From assembly GCA_021604565.1 (NCBI GenBank), contig BQJF01000042.1, positions 1-37,491 on the forward strand: a DNA stretch of 37,491 nt, in the 5' to 3' direction. Below the pieces are notes generated by a model. That model had not been told where the DNA came from and did no database searches. It saw only the letters and a program-made list of their open reading frames with translations. Shown piece by piece: positions 1 through 8,639 of the stretch (the stretch's first letter is position 1; every line of letters starts with the position of its first letter). The DNA is from Minwuia thermotolerans. GTDB lineage: Bacteria; Pseudomonadota; Alphaproteobacteria; Minwuiales; Minwuiaceae. The position numbers and the translations under genes were made by a program.

Positions 1-600
1 TGACCCGAGAGTCCAGCGTCCGGGGTCTGCACGGCACTTCTGGGCTGCCGGATCAGGTCCGGCGGCAACGTCGGTGGGGTGGAGGGTTTCGGCAAATGTC
101 CGTCTCCATCAACCACGTCGCTCTCGGGCTTGACCCGAGAGCCCGGTCGCCGAGGTCTGAGCGGCACTGTTGGGCCGCCGGATCAAGTCCGGCGGCAACG
201 TCGGTGGGGTGGAGGGTTTCGGCAAGCGTCCGTCTCCGCCAACCACGTCGCTCTCGGGCTTGACCCGAGAGCCCAGCTTCCGGGGTCTGCGCGTCATTTC
301 TGGGCCACCGGATCAAGTCCGGCGGCAACGTCGGTGGGGTGGAGGGTTTCGGCAAGCGTCCGTCTCCGCCAACCACGTCGCTCTCGGGCTTGACCCGAGT
401 GCCCAGTCGCCGGGGGCTGAGCGGCACTGCTGGGCCGCCGGATCAAGTCCGGCGGCGACGTCGGTGTGGGTGGAGGGTTTCGGCAAATGTCCGTCTCCAT
501 CAACCACGTCGCTCTCGGGCTTGACCCGAGAGCCCGGTCGCCGAGGGCTGAGCGGCACTGCTGGGCCGCCGGATCAAGTCCGGCGGCAACGTCGGTGGGA
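1..600. repeat. 130-bp tandem repeat array, about 4.6 copies, open at left edge
   Basis: A unit of 130 bp repeats head to tail. The landmark GGCGGCAACG (GGCGGCGACG in one copy) starts at 61, 191, 321, 451 and 582; the last interval is 131 because of one extra base near 466-475. Each unit carries two short palindromes. One has arms GCCGCCGGA and TCCGGCGGC around loop TCAAG (174-196 in one copy). The other has arms CTCTCGGG and CCCGAGAG around loop CTTGA (121-141, 251-271). The two loops are reverse complements of each other. The stretch between the palindromes is more variable. The array begins mid-palindrome at base 1, so it probably continues to the left. Because 130 is not a multiple of three, open frames across it are not conserved from copy to copy; I see no gene here. 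It lies beyond the 3' end of sdhB. Confidence 0.95.
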
Positions 601-668
601 TGGTGAGGTGGGGGCGCGGCGTCCGAGGGGAGTGGTGACACGTCTTGGTGACGGGAGTCAGAACGAGG

Positions 669-702
669 AACGGCGCATCCGGTGGAAACCGGATACGCCG
701 TT
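669..702 (-). terminator. Hairpin downstream of sdhB, probable sdh operon terminator
   Basis: An inverted repeat with arms AACGGCG-C-ATCCGGT and ACCGGAT-A-CGCCGTT (14 paired bases, one internal C/A mismatch) around a GGAA loop lies about 50 bp beyond the sdhB stop codon. In the minus-strand direction it is followed by a moderately T-rich stretch but no clean T tract. Position and stem strength suggest a transcription end; the lack of a strong T run keeps confidence moderate. Confidence 0.5.
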
Positions 703-750
703 CAGCGCAGATATCGAAACGCGGGACGTCCCGTCAGGGGGCCGCGGTCC

Positions 751-1536
751 TCAGAGCTTGCGTTCCACCATCATCTTCTTCAGTTCCGCGATTGCCCGGC
801 CGGGGTTGAGGCCCTTCGGACAGGTCTTGGCGCAGTTCATGATGGTGTGGCAGCGATAGAGCTTGAACGGATCTTCCAGCTTGTCGAGCCGGTCGCCCGT
901 TGCCTCGTCGCGGCTGTCGATGACCCAGCGATAGGCCTGCAGCAGCACGGCGGGGCCGAGATAGCGGTCACCGTTCCACCAGTAGCTGGGGCAGGAGGTG
1001 GCGCAGCAGGCGCACAGGATGCACTCGTACAGCCCGTCGATCTTCACGCGGTCATCGCGATCCTGCAGCCGCTCCCGATCCGGCGGGGCCGGTGTCTTGG
1101 TCTGCATCCAGGGTTCGATGGAGGCATACTGGGCGTAGAAGTGGGTCAGGTCGCCGACCAGATCCTTGATCACCTCCAGATGCGGCAGGGGATAGATCTT
1201 CACATCCCCCTTCACCTCCTGAATGCCCTTGGTGCAGGCCAGGGTGTTGGTGCCGTCGATGTTCATGGCACAGGACCCGCAGATCCCCTCCCGACAGGAG
1301 CGGCGGAAGGTCAGGGTCGGATCGACCTCGTCCTTGATGCGGATCAGTGCGTCCAGGATCATCGGGCCGCAGTCGTCGAGATCGACCTCGTAGGTATCGA
1401 CCCGCGGGTTCTCGCCCGAGTCCGGATCATAGCGGTAGATCTTGAACGTCTTGGTGTTGCTGCCATCCCCGACCTTCGGCCAGGTCTTGCCGTTGGACTT
1501 GATCCGGGAATTAGCCGGTAGATTGAATTCGACCAT
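751..1536 (-). CDS. sdhB: Succinate dehydrogenase iron-sulfur subunit SdhB
   Basis: This is the electron-transfer subunit of respiratory complex II. It passes electrons from the SdhA flavin to ubiquinone in the inner membrane through 2Fe-2S, 4Fe-4S and 3Fe-4S centres. The 261-residue length is usual for the family. The N-terminal ferredoxin-like domain has the 2Fe-2S ligands C81, C86, C89 and C101 (motif CREGICGSC). The C-terminal helical domain has CILCACC starting at C172, followed by C182-Pro, and C229, C235 and C239-Pro near the end, which supply the other two clusters. It is the last gene of the minus-strand order sdhC-sdhD-sdhA-sdhB, 59 bp after the sdhA stop, and is followed by a hairpin. 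Nothing is unusual in the protein. Confidence 0.97.
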   Translation of the reverse strand: MVEFNLPANSRIKSNGKTWPKVGDGSNTKTFKIYRYDPDSGENPRVDTYEVDLDDCGPMILDALIRIKDEVDPTLTFRRSCREGICGSCAMNIDGTNTLACTKGIQEVKGDVKIYPLPHLEVIKDLVGDLTHFYAQYASIEPWMQTKTPAPPDRERLQDRDDRVKIDGLYECILCACCATSCPSYWWNGDRYLGPAVLLQAYRWVIDSRDEATGDRLDKLEDPFKLYRCHTIMNCAKTCPKGLNPGRAIAELKKMMVERKL

Positions 1537-1595
1537 GTCGTGTCCCCCAATCCGGGGCCGGAGAAACTATCCGGCCCGGGAATTCCGGTGCTCGA

Positions 1596-3389
1596 TCAGT
1601 AAACGCGGGCCTTCGGCTTCACATACTCCATCTCGTTGGAGAGGGTGTATGTGTGCACCGGTCGGTAGTCGATGGTGACCTTGCCGTCCTCATCGAACCA
1701 GCTCAGCGTATGCTTCATCCAGTTCTCGTCGTCGCGGTCGGAGAAGTCCTCGTGCGCGTGGGCGCCGCGGCTTTCCTTGCGGTTCTCGGCGGAATGCATG
1801 GTCACGACTGCCTGACGGATCAGGTTGTCGAGTTCCAGCGCCTCCACCAGGTCCGAGTTCCAGACCAGGCTGCGGTCCTGAACACCGATCGACGGCATCT
1901 GGGTATAGACCTCGTCGATCAGCCCCTTGCCCTCCGCCAGCACCTCGGAGGTGCGGAAGACGGCGCAGTTGTTCTGCATCACCCGCTGCATGTTGTTGCG
2001 GATGCGGGACGTCGGCATGTCGCCCTTGGCGTTGCGCATCTTGTCGAAGCGGTCCAGCGCCTTGTTGAGCGATTCCTTGTTGGTGTCCTTGTGCTGCGCA
2101 CCGGGTTCCAGGATCTCCGAGCAGCGCTTGGCACAGGCCCGCCCGAAGACCACCAGGTCGATCAGGGAGTTGGAGCCGAGCCGGTTGGCACCGTGGACGG
2201 AGACGCAGGCGGCCTCCCCCGCAGCCATCAGGCCCGGCACGATCGCGTCGGGGTCGCCGTCCCGCAGCGTCAGCACCTCGCCTTTGTAGTTCGTCTGGAT
2301 GCCGCCCATGTTGTAGTGCACGGTCGGCAGCACCGGGATCGGTTCCTTGTTCACATCGACACCGGCGAAGATATGCGCCGATTCCGAAATGCCCGGCAGG
2401 CGTTCGGCGATGATGTCGTTGTCCAGGTGATCCAGGTGCAGGAAGATGTGGTCGGCGTCCTTGCCGACGCCGCGCCCTTCCCGGATCTCCATGGTCATGG
2501 CGCGGGAGACGACGTCCCGGCTGGCCAGGTCCTTGGCGGAGGGGGCATAGCGCTCCATGAAGCGCTCACCCTCCGAATTGACCAGGTATCCGCCTTCGCC
2601 ACGCACGCCTTCGGTGATCAGGCAGCCTGCGCCGTAGATGCCGGTGGGATGGAACTGCACGAACTCCAGATCCTGCAGCGGCAGGCCCGCGCGCAGCACC
2701 ATGCCGCCACCGTCACCGGTGCAGGTATGGGCCGAGGTGCAGGAGAAGTAGGCGCGGCCATAGCCGCCGGTGGCCAGGATGACCATCTGCGCCCGGAACA
2801 GGTGCAGGGAGCCGTCGGACAGGTCCCAGCAGAGCACGCCGGTGCAGGCGCCTTCGTCATCCATGATCAGGTCGATGGCGAAATACTCGATGAAGAAATG
2901 CGTGTCGTTCTTCAGCGACTGGCCATAGAGCGTGTGCAGCATGGCGTGACCGGTACGGTCGGCGGCGGCGCAGGTCCGCTGCGCGGCTGCCCCCTCACCG
3001 AACTCCGTGGTCATGCCGCCGAAGGCGCGCTGGTAGATGCGGCCTTCCTCGGTACGGCTGAAGGGGACACCGAAGTGCTCCAGCTCCAGCACCGCATTGA
3101 CGGCGTCGCGCACCATGTACTCGATCGCGTCCTGGTCACCCAGCCAGTCCGACCCCTTGACGGTGTCGTACATGTGCCAGCGCCAGTTGTCGGGGCCCAT
3201 GTTGCCCAGGGAGGCGGAGATGCCGCCCTGCGCCGCGACCGTGTGCGACCGCGTCGGGAACACCTTGGTGACGCAGGCCGTGTTCAGCCCTGCCTCTGCA
3301 CAGCCCATCGCGGCGCGCAGACCGGCACCGCCGGCACCGACCACCACCACATCGAACTTGTGCTCTGTAATCTCGTAAGCATCTGACAT
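1596..3389 (-). CDS. sdhA: Succinate dehydrogenase flavoprotein subunit SdhA
   Basis: SdhA oxidises succinate to fumarate on a covalently bound FAD and hands electrons to SdhB. From the ATG at 3389 it is 597 residues, normal for the family. The N-terminal dinucleotide-binding motif GAGGAG is at residues 18-23. The FAD-attachment histidine is H49 in SHTVAAQGG. The substrate-site motifs HPTGIYGAG and [10 protein letters not shown] follow. A TTG codon three codons upstream is in frame, but it would overlap the sdhD stop, and the ATG gives the conserved start MSDAYE. A G-rich stretch (GGGGG) upstream could act as ribosome binding site. Spacing to sdhD is 5 bp, which supports one transcript and coupled translation. 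Confidence 0.97.
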   Translation of the reverse strand: MSDAYEITEHKFDVVVVGAGGAGLRAAMGCAEAGLNTACVTKVFPTRSHTVAAQGGISASLGNMGPDNWRWHMYDTVKGSDWLGDQDAIEYMVRDAVNAVLELEHFGVPFSRTEEGRIYQRAFGGMTTEFGEGAAAQRTCAAADRTGHAMLHTLYGQSLKNDTHFFIEYFAIDLIMDDEGACTGVLCWDLSDGSLHLFRAQMVILATGGYGRAYFSCTSAHTCTGDGGGMVLRAGLPLQDLEFVQFHPTGIYGAGCLITEGVRGEGGYLVNSEGERFMERYAPSAKDLASRDVVSRAMTMEIREGRGVGKDADHIFLHLDHLDNDIIAERLPGISESAHIFAGVDVNKEPIPVLPTVHYNMGGIQTNYKGEVLTLRDGDPDAIVPGLMAAGEAACVSVHGANRLGSNSLIDLVVFGRACAKRCSEILEPGAQHKDTNKESLNKALDRFDKMRNAKGDMPTSRIRNNMQRVMQNNCAVFRTSEVLAEGKGLIDEVYTQMPSIGVQDRSLVWNSDLVEALELDNLIRQAVVTMHSAENRKESRGAHAHEDFSDRDDENWMKHTLSWFDEDGKVTIDYRPVHTYTLSNEMEYVKPKARVY

Positions 3390-3394
3390 CGTGC

Positions 3395-3784
3395 TCAACC
3401 CCCGAAGGCAATCTTGAGGACGGCAAGCGCGCAGATCAGGGCACCGATCCAGCAGCCGAACGTATTGACGAACATGAGGAACAGCTTCGGCGCATGGCCG
3501 TGCACGTAATCCTCGATCACGACCTGCATGCCCAGCTTCAGGTGCCAGAAGACGGCAACGATCAGCAGCAGCAGCACACCGGCGACCACCGGGTGGCCGA
3601 CGACGCCATCGGCCGTCAGGTAGTCAGCCGTGGTCAGGCGGATCGCCAGCACGACGAAGGCAAAGACCAGCGGCAGCAGCGCGATCGCCGTCACCCGCTG
3701 CATCCACCAGTGTTCGGTCCCGTCGCGGGCCGAGCCCAGGCCGCGGACATTCTTCAGCGGTGTATTGAGACGTGACTTCTGCAT
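3395..3784 (-). CDS. sdhD: Succinate dehydrogenase membrane anchor subunit SdhD
   Basis: This is the small hydrophobic anchor of complex II, which with SdhC binds haem b and ubiquinone. From the ATG at 3784 it is 129 residues. The N-terminal part (about residues 1-30) is polar and is followed by three membrane segments (roughly 32-50, 63-83 and 103-125). The motif [15 protein letters not shown] at the end of the second segment contains the conserved histidine and the D-Y pair seen in SdhD proteins. The frame stays open upstream of this start into sdhC, but only the MQKSR start gives family length. It begins 2 bp after the sdhC stop. Confidence 0.93.
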   Translation of the reverse strand: MQKSRLNTPLKNVRGLGSARDGTEHWWMQRVTAIALLPLVFAFVVLAIRLTTADYLTADGVVGHPVVAGVLLLLIVAVFWHLKLGMQVVIEDYVHGHAPKLFLMFVNTFGCWIGALICALAVLKIAFGG

Positions 3785-3786
3785 GA

Positions 3787-4176
3787 TCAGCCTCCCCATC
3801 CGTAAGCGGCAATCCATGCAAGTACGGTCAGGACGGTCGCCCCGATCACCACCATGTAGCCACTGCGATAGACGGACGCGATCTCGAAGCCCCAGCCCGC
3901 ATCCCAGTAGAGATGCCGCAAGCCGTTGCAGAGGTGGAAGAACAGCGCCCAGGTGAAGCCCAGCATGACAAGCCGACCGATGATGCTGCCCGCGATCCCC
4001 ATGACATAATCGTAGTATTCCGGCCCGCTCGCCAATGCGACCAGCCACCAGAGCATCAGGATGAGACCACCGGCCAGCGCAACACCCGTACCGCGATGCA
4101 GGATCGACAGCATGGATGTGAGCTGGGGACGATAGACCTGTAGATGCGGTGACAACGGGCGATTCGTGTTCGCCAT
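3787..4176 (-). CDS. sdhC: Succinate dehydrogenase cytochrome b556 subunit SdhC
   Basis: This is the larger membrane anchor of complex II. Starting at the ATG at 4176 it has 129 residues. The SdhC signature [23 protein letters not shown] is visible near the N terminus, and [13 protein letters not shown] holds the haem-ligand histidine region. Three hydrophobic segments follow the usual plan. The frame is open further upstream, but that extension has no similarity to SdhC. An AGGGGGT ribosome binding site precedes 4176. It is the first gene of the sdh operon, so the operon promoter should lie in 4177-4450. Confidence 0.95.
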   Translation of the reverse strand: MANTNRPLSPHLQVYRPQLTSMLSILHRGTGVALAGGLILMLWWLVALASGPEYYDYVMGIAGSIIGRLVMLGFTWALFFHLCNGLRHLYWDAGWGFEIASVYRSGYMVVIGATVLTVLAWIAAYGWGG

Positions 4177-4375
4177 GTCTGACCCCCTGCTTGCCTGCCA
4201 CGGGCTTCGGGCAGTACATGCCGAACGAAGACCACGTGGGAAAATGATGGCGCGCCGTCCGACCCTCGGACGTGCCGTGCCATCCCCCAATCCTCAGCGC
4301 GACCGGCGGGAATCAGATGATGTTTCCGGCCCCCCGACCGCTCAGGGCATCAGTTTGCGGGTACAGGGGCAGTCC

Positions 4376-4396
4376 TGTCAAACGAAGCTTCGCTTG
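4376..4396. promoter_or_regulatory. Palindrome overlapping a candidate sdh -35 element
   Basis: CAAACGAAGCTTCGCTTG (4379-4396) is an 18-bp palindrome with one mismatched pair and a perfect CGAAGCTTCG core. On the minus strand the hexamer TTGACA at 4381-4376 partly overlaps it and could be the -35 of an sdh promoter; the matching -10 position (GCAAAC) is poor. The site is in the middle of the 359-bp divergent region between sdhC and coaBC, about 200 bp from the sdhC start. A repressor or activator site is plausible, but the protein that binds it is unknown. Confidence 0.4.
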
Positions 4397-4467
4397 TCCA
4401 AGCACTTGTTGATGGTCGTCAATCCTTCCGCTGCGCTGTCGGAGATGCACCAGATAGCCGCTTCCGG

Positions 4468-4497
4468 TTGCCGGTGCGGCGCTTTCGGGTTTATATG
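4468..4497 (+). promoter_or_regulatory. Candidate sigma70-type promoter for coaBC
   Basis: TTGCCG (4468-4473) and TATATG (4492-4497) are separated by 18 bp. They would place a transcription start near 4504, about 30 bp before the coaBC start codon. This is the most promoter-like pair in the divergent region, judged by eye only. Confidence 0.4.
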
Positions 4498-4535
4498 CGA
4501 TCCACACGCGCATTTCGTGAATTGGACATTTGCTC

Positions 4536-5762
4536 ATGACGGTCCCGATCGATGCCTCGCCGCTTGCCGGTCGCCGCGTCCTGCTGATCGTCGGCGGCGG
4601 CATTGCCGCCGTGAAGGCGCCGGATCTGATCCGGCGGCTGCGCGAGAGGGGGGCCGCAGTGCGCTGCGTGCTGACGCAGGCCGGCCACGAGTTCACGACC
4701 CCGCTGGCGCTGTCGTCGCTGTCGGAGGACCGGGTCTTCACCGACCTGTTCGACCTGACCGATGAATCGGAGATGGGGCATATCCAGCTCTCGCGGCAGG
4801 CCGACATCGTGCTGGTGGCTCCGGCGACCGCGAACCTGATGGGCCGCATGGCCGCAGGGATGGCGCCCGACCTGGCGGCGACACTGCTGCTGGCCACCGA
4901 CAAGCCTGTCATGCTGGCCCCGGCCATGAACGTGCGCATGTGGCTGCATCCGGCGACGCAACGCAATCTGGCGCTGCTGCAGGGTGATGGCGTGATGGTG
5001 GTCGGCCCGAACGAGGGCAACATGGCCTGCGGCGAGTTCGGGCCGGGCCGCATGGCGGAACCGCTGGAGATCGTCGCGGCGCTGGAGGCGCATTTCGGAC
5101 CGCGCCCGCTGCAGGGCCTGCGCGCCCTGGTCACTTCGGGTCCGACGCATGAGCCCATCGACCCCGTCCGCTACATCGCCAACCGGTCTTCGGGCAAGCA
5201 GGGCCATGCGATTGCCGCGGCCCTGGCCCGTGCGGGGGCGAAGACGGTGCTGGTCAGTGGCCCCACCAGCCAGCCTGACCCGGCGGGTGTCGAGGTTCGC
5301 CGTATCGAGACCGCGCGTCAGATGCTGGACGCCTGCGAGGCTGCCCTGCCGGCGGACATTGCCGTCTGCGCCGCCGCCGTGGCCGACTGGCGTGTCGCGA
5401 CGGAGGCGGGGGAGAAGCTGAAGAAGGAGAAGGGCGGTGGCCCGCCCGGTCTGGCCTTCGCGGAGAATCCGGACATTCTGGCCACGCTTTCCGGTCGGGC
5501 GGAGGCGCGGCCCGGCCTTGTCATCGGCTTTGCCGCCGAGACCGAGAAGGTCATCGAACATGCGGTCGCCAAGCGGCAGCGCAAGGGCTGTGACTGGATC
5601 CTGGCCAATGACGTCAGTCCTGCCACGGGCACCTTCGGGGGTGACAACAACAGCGTCACCCTGATCTCCGCCGGGGAGCCGGATACCTGGCCACCCCTCA
5701 GCAAGCAGCAGGTGGCGGAGCGGCTGGTCCAGCGCATCGCCCTGCATCTGGGGCGCACATGA
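4536..5762 (+). CDS. coaBC: Bifunctional phosphopantothenoylcysteine decarboxylase/synthetase CoaBC
   Basis: CoaBC makes 4'-phosphopantetheine for coenzyme A. The CoaB half couples phosphopantothenate to cysteine using CTP; the CoaC half decarboxylates the product on FMN. The protein is 408 residues, the usual bifunctional length. CoaC occupies about 1-185, with catalytic H82 ([10 protein letters not shown]), the PAMNVRMW substrate motif (129-136) and C165 in [10 protein letters not shown]. CoaB begins near 196 with [13 protein letters not shown] and the SSGKQG motif, then AAVADW and a lysine-rich EKLKKEK. An in-frame TTG lies two codons upstream (4530); ATG 4536 is preferred, though neither has a strong ribosome binding site. 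The stop overlaps the dut start by 4 bp (ATGA). This is the head of the plus-strand housekeeping run. Confidence 0.96.
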   Translation: MTVPIDASPLAGRRVLLIVGGGIAAVKAPDLIRRLRERGAAVRCVLTQAGHEFTTPLALSSLSEDRVFTDLFDLTDESEMGHIQLSRQADIVLVAPATANLMGRMAAGMAPDLAATLLLATDKPVMLAPAMNVRMWLHPATQRNLALLQGDGVMVVGPNEGNMACGEFGPGRMAEPLEIVAALEAHFGPRPLQGLRALVTSGPTHEPIDPVRYIANRSSGKQGHAIAAALARAGAKTVLVSGPTSQPDPAGVEVRRIETARQMLDACEAALPADIAVCAAAVADWRVATEAGEKLKKEKGGGPPGLAFAENPDILATLSGRAEARPGLVIGFAAETEKVIEHAVAKRQRKGCDWILANDVSPATGTFGGDNNSVTLISAGEPDTWPPLSKQQVAERLVQRIALHLGRT

Positions 5763-6226
5763 TACAGGATGTCTCCATCGAGATCCGGCGGCTGGCACAT
5801 GGTGACGACCTGCCTCTGCCAGCCTATGAAACCGACGGTGCGGCGGGCATGGACCTGCGGGCGGCCCTGACGGACGGCGCCCTGACCCTAGATGCACGGG
5901 GCGGGCGAGCGCTGGTGCCGACCGGGATCGCCATCGCCCTGCCTGCGGGCTACGAGGCACAGGTCCGGCCCCGTTCCGGCATGGCGCTGAAGCATGGTGT
6001 GACCGTGCTGAACACGCCCGGCACGGTGGACGCCGACTACCGCGGCGAAGTGGGCGTCATCCTGATCAATCACGGGGACGAGCCGTTTCTGATCAGCCAC
6101 GGGGACAGGATCGCACAGATGGTGGTGGCCAAGGTCGCGCGCGGCAACTGGCAGGAACGTGACGCGCTGACGGAGACACGACGCGGTGCGGGCGGTTTTG
6201 GTTCGACGGGGGGACGATCCGCATGA
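5759..6226 (+). CDS. dut: Deoxyuridine 5'-triphosphate nucleotidohydrolase (dUTPase)
   Basis: This trimeric dUTPase hydrolyses dUTP to dUMP and pyrophosphate, keeping uracil out of DNA and feeding dTMP synthesis. The 155-residue protein shows all five family motifs in order: [26 protein letters not shown] (with the catalytic Asp), RIAQMV, and the glycine-rich C-terminal [10 protein letters not shown]. Its start overlaps the coaBC stop by 4 bp and its own stop overlaps the next start by 4 bp, so translation is probably coupled across the three genes. The coaBC-dut pairing is widespread in proteobacteria. Confidence 0.97.
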   Translation: MIQDVSIEIRRLAHGDDLPLPAYETDGAAGMDLRAALTDGALTLDARGGRALVPTGIAIALPAGYEAQVRPRSGMALKHGVTVLNTPGTVDADYRGEVGVILINHGDEPFLISHGDRIAQMVVAKVARGNWQERDALTETRRGAGGFGSTGGRSA

Positions 6227-6675
6227 AGGATGCACTGCGGCTGCCGAAGAAGACCCTCTATGCGCTGGATGCGGTGGTGGACATTGCCTACAACGCCCGG
6301 CCCGATCCGGTACAGTCAAAGGACATCACTGATCGGCAGGGCATTCCGCCGCGGTATCTGGAACAGGCGATGCAGCAACTGGTGCGCGCCGGCATCCTGA
6401 AGGGGGTGCGGGGCCCGCGCGGCGGCTACACCCTGGCGCGGGAACGGCGACGCATCAGTGTGGCGGAGATCATCCGCATCATCGCCGCCGAGGACGAGGA
6501 ACAGGATCAGGGCGGTTCGCCGCTTGGTCAGGAAATCATCCGTCCATTCTGGAGCGAGATCCAGGACGAGATCATGGAGCGTCTGGAGACCGTGACGCTG
6601 GAAGACCTCTGCCGCCGCGCCCAGGATGCGGGGGTTGCGCGCGCCACCCGTGCATCACGGGACTTCACGATCTGA
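6223..6675 (+). CDS. Rrf2-family transcriptional regulator
   Basis: This is a 150-residue winged-helix repressor of the Rrf2 family. The N-terminal helix-turn-helix region (about 10-60) and the wing [13 protein letters not shown] (about 63-75) match the family closely. The iron-sulfur members (IscR, NsrR) carry three clustered cysteines in the dimerisation region. This protein has a single cysteine (in LEDLCRR), so a bound cluster is unlikely. It overlaps dut by 4 bp and sits 61 bp before cysK. Rrf2 proteins without cysteines include CymR, which senses cysteine status through CysK. Control of the adjacent cysK is therefore a reasonable inference, not a demonstrated one. Confidence 0.9.
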   Translation: MKDALRLPKKTLYALDAVVDIAYNARPDPVQSKDITDRQGIPPRYLEQAMQQLVRAGILKGVRGPRGGYTLARERRRISVAEIIRIIAAEDEEQDQGGSPLGQEIIRPFWSEIQDEIMERLETVTLEDLCRRAQDAGVARATRASRDFTI

Positions 6676-6736
6676 CGGTCAGCCTTATCTGATCAACTGA
6701 GCAAGAGAAAATTCAACTCCGGGGGAGCAGTACATC

Positions 6737-7702
6737 ATGAGCACCGATCAACGTTTCACCGCCCCGCGCGGTCGCATCTATGAATCCATCACCGATACCA
6801 TCGGCTCGACGCCGCTGGTCCGCCTGAACCGGGTCACCGACGGTGTCGCGGCGGGGGCGCAGGTGCTGGCCAAGCTGGAATTCTTCAATCCGCTGTCGTC
6901 GGTGAAGGACAGGATCGGCGTCGCCATGATCGAGGCAATGGAGGCCGATGGCACCCTGAAGCCGGGCGGTCAGATCATCGAACCGACGTCGGGCAACACA
7001 GGCATTGCGCTGGCCTTCGTCGCTGCAGCCAAGGGCTATCCGCTGACCCTGGTGATGCCGGAGAGCATGTCGGTGGAGCGGCGGCGGATGCTGAAACTGC
7101 TGGGTGCGACCCTGGAACTCACTCCGCCGGAGAAGGGCATGCCCGGCGCCATCGCGAAGGCCAAGGAGATGGTGGAGGCAACGCCCGGTGCGGTGATGCC
7201 GCAGCAGTTCGCCAACCCGGCCAACCCCGCGATCCATGTCTCGACGACGGCGGAGGAAATCTGGGCCGACACCGGTGGCAAGGTCGACGTGGTGATTTCC
7301 GGTGTCGGCACCGGCGGCACGGCGACCGGCATCGGCCGGGTGCTGAAGCAGCGCAACCCGGCCATGAAGCTGGTGGTGGTGGAGCCGGAGGACAGCCCGG
7401 TGCTGTCCGGCGGCAATCCCGGCCCGCACAAGATCCAGGGTATCGGAGCCGGTTTCGTGCCGGAGAACCTCGACACCTCGCTGGTGGACGAGGTTCTGAC
7501 CATCGGCAACGAGACCGCCTTCGAGACCGCCCGCCGTCTGGCGCGGGAGGAAGGCATTCCCGTCGGCATCTCCTCCGGTGCCGCAGTTGCCGCAGCGCTG
7601 GAAGTGGCGCAGCGGGCCGACATGGCGGGCAAGGTGGTTGTCGTGATCCTGCCTTCCTTCGCCGAGCGTTATCTCTCGACCGCGCTGTTCGACGGTCTTT
7701 GA
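6737..7702 (+). CDS. cysK: Cysteine synthase A (O-acetylserine sulfhydrylase)
   Basis: CysK is a PLP enzyme that replaces the acetyl group of O-acetyl-L-serine with sulfide to make L-cysteine in the cytosol. The protein is 321 residues. The PLP lysine is K57 in NPLSSVKDR, the substrate loop is [11 protein letters not shown] (from residue 83), and the phosphate-binding loop is [10 protein letters not shown]. The C terminus has [12 protein letters not shown] clear GGGGGAG ribosome binding site precedes the ATG at 6737. The 61-bp gap after the Rrf2 gene contains TTATCT and a TGATCA palindrome, so it may hold its own promoter or operator. Cysteine made here is also the CoaBC substrate encoded upstream. 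Confidence 0.95.
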   Translation: MSTDQRFTAPRGRIYESITDTIGSTPLVRLNRVTDGVAAGAQVLAKLEFFNPLSSVKDRIGVAMIEAMEADGTLKPGGQIIEPTSGNTGIALAFVAAAKGYPLTLVMPESMSVERRRMLKLLGATLELTPPEKGMPGAIAKAKEMVEATPGAVMPQQFANPANPAIHVSTTAEEIWADTGGKVDVVISGVGTGGTATGIGRVLKQRNPAMKLVVVEPEDSPVLSGGNPGPHKIQGIGAGFVPENLDTSLVDEVLTIGNETAFETARRLAREEGIPVGISSGAAVAAALEVAQRADMAGKVVVVILPSFAERYLSTALFDGL

Positions 7703-7727
7703 GATTGCGCAACCGGACGACAGCGGC

Positions 7728-8603
7728 ATGAGCGGCGCAGCGCCGGAAAGCGCGGATGAGGCCTACTGGCAGGTCATCACCCTGACCGATCTGCCGACGA
7801 TGCAGGCGGTGGAGGCGGCATTGGGTGACCTGCCGCTCTCCACCTCCGTCTTCAAGGCGGATGACGGGCGCTGGCGGGTGACCGCGATCGTCGATCATGA
7901 ACCCGATCTCGCCCACTGGCCGGTGCCGGGGGAAAGCGAGGTCGCGCCGCTGGAGATGCGTGACTGGGTGGCGGAATCGCAGGCGGCACTGCCCGCCCTC
8001 GACATCGGCCGGTTCCGGGTCCGGGGCGGCTGGGACAAACCTGCCATCACCGGGCGCATCGACCTGGTGATCGAGGCCGGGCAGGCCTTCGGTACCGGTC
8101 GGCACGAAAGCACCGAAGGCTGCATGATCCTGCTGCAACAGCTTGCCCGGCAACGCCGGGTGCGGCGGGTGCTGGATGTGGGCACGGGGGCCGGAATCCT
8201 CGCCATCGCTGCGGCGCGGCTGACCGGGGCGCAGGGTGTCGGCACCGACATCGATGCGATCTCGGTGACGGTCGCCATCGAGAATGCGGAACTGAACGAT
8301 GCAAAGCATCTGACGCGCTTCGCCTTCGCCGATGGCACCCGTCACCGGCTGGTCCGCGACGGTGGCCCCTACGATCTGGTCTTTGCCAATATCCTCGCCC
8401 GGCCGCTGGCCAGCATGTCGCGCATGATCGCGGGACACGTGGCGCCGGGCGGCGACCTGATCCTGGCAGGAATCCTGACCCGGCAAGTGCCGATGGTCCT
8501 GACCCGCTATTGCCCGCTCGGCCTGAAGCTGGTGACACATCACCGGCAGAACGAATGGTCGGTACTGCGGTTGCGACGGCCCGCCGGTCAGGTTGGGGAG
8601 TAG
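7728..8603 (+). CDS. prmA: Ribosomal protein L11 methyltransferase PrmA
   Basis: PrmA is a SAM-dependent methyltransferase that trimethylates ribosomal protein L11. The 291-residue protein has an N-terminal substrate-recognition domain of about 120 residues. The PrmA hallmark AFGTGRHEST, the SAM-binding motif DVGTGAGILAIAA and the NILARPL motif (the N-x-x-x-P catalytic signature of this branch) follow in order. It starts 25 bp after cysK with a weak ribosome binding site and ends 36 bp before the aminopeptidase gene, consistent with the same transcript. Confidence 0.93.
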   Translation: MSGAAPESADEAYWQVITLTDLPTMQAVEAALGDLPLSTSVFKADDGRWRVTAIVDHEPDLAHWPVPGESEVAPLEMRDWVAESQAALPALDIGRFRVRGGWDKPAITGRIDLVIEAGQAFGTGRHESTEGCMILLQQLARQRRVRRVLDVGTGAGILAIAAARLTGAQGVGTDIDAISVTVAIENAELNDAKHLTRFAFADGTRHRLVRDGGPYDLVFANILARPLASMSRMIAGHVAPGGDLILAGILTRQVPMVLTRYCPLGLKLVTHHRQNEWSVLRLRRPAGQVGE

Positions 8604-8639
8604 GCCGGTGCAGCCCCTTTCCATAGCTGGAGTACAAAC

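Noticed and set aside
79..859. Several open reading frames on both strands across the left end, up to 229 codons
   Set aside because: They lie in the 130-bp tandem array. The period is not a multiple of three, so the same DNA is read in different frames in successive copies, and the peptides are Arg-, Pro- and Ser-rich with no recognisable domain.
1653..3386. 577-codon plus-strand frame
   Set aside because: It mirrors sdhA, whose identity and motifs are certain. The translation is low-complexity His-, Val- and Gly-rich.
6223..6675. IscR-type iron-sulfur regulator
   Set aside because: Only one cysteine is present; the three-cysteine cluster is absent and no isc or suf gene is adjacent.
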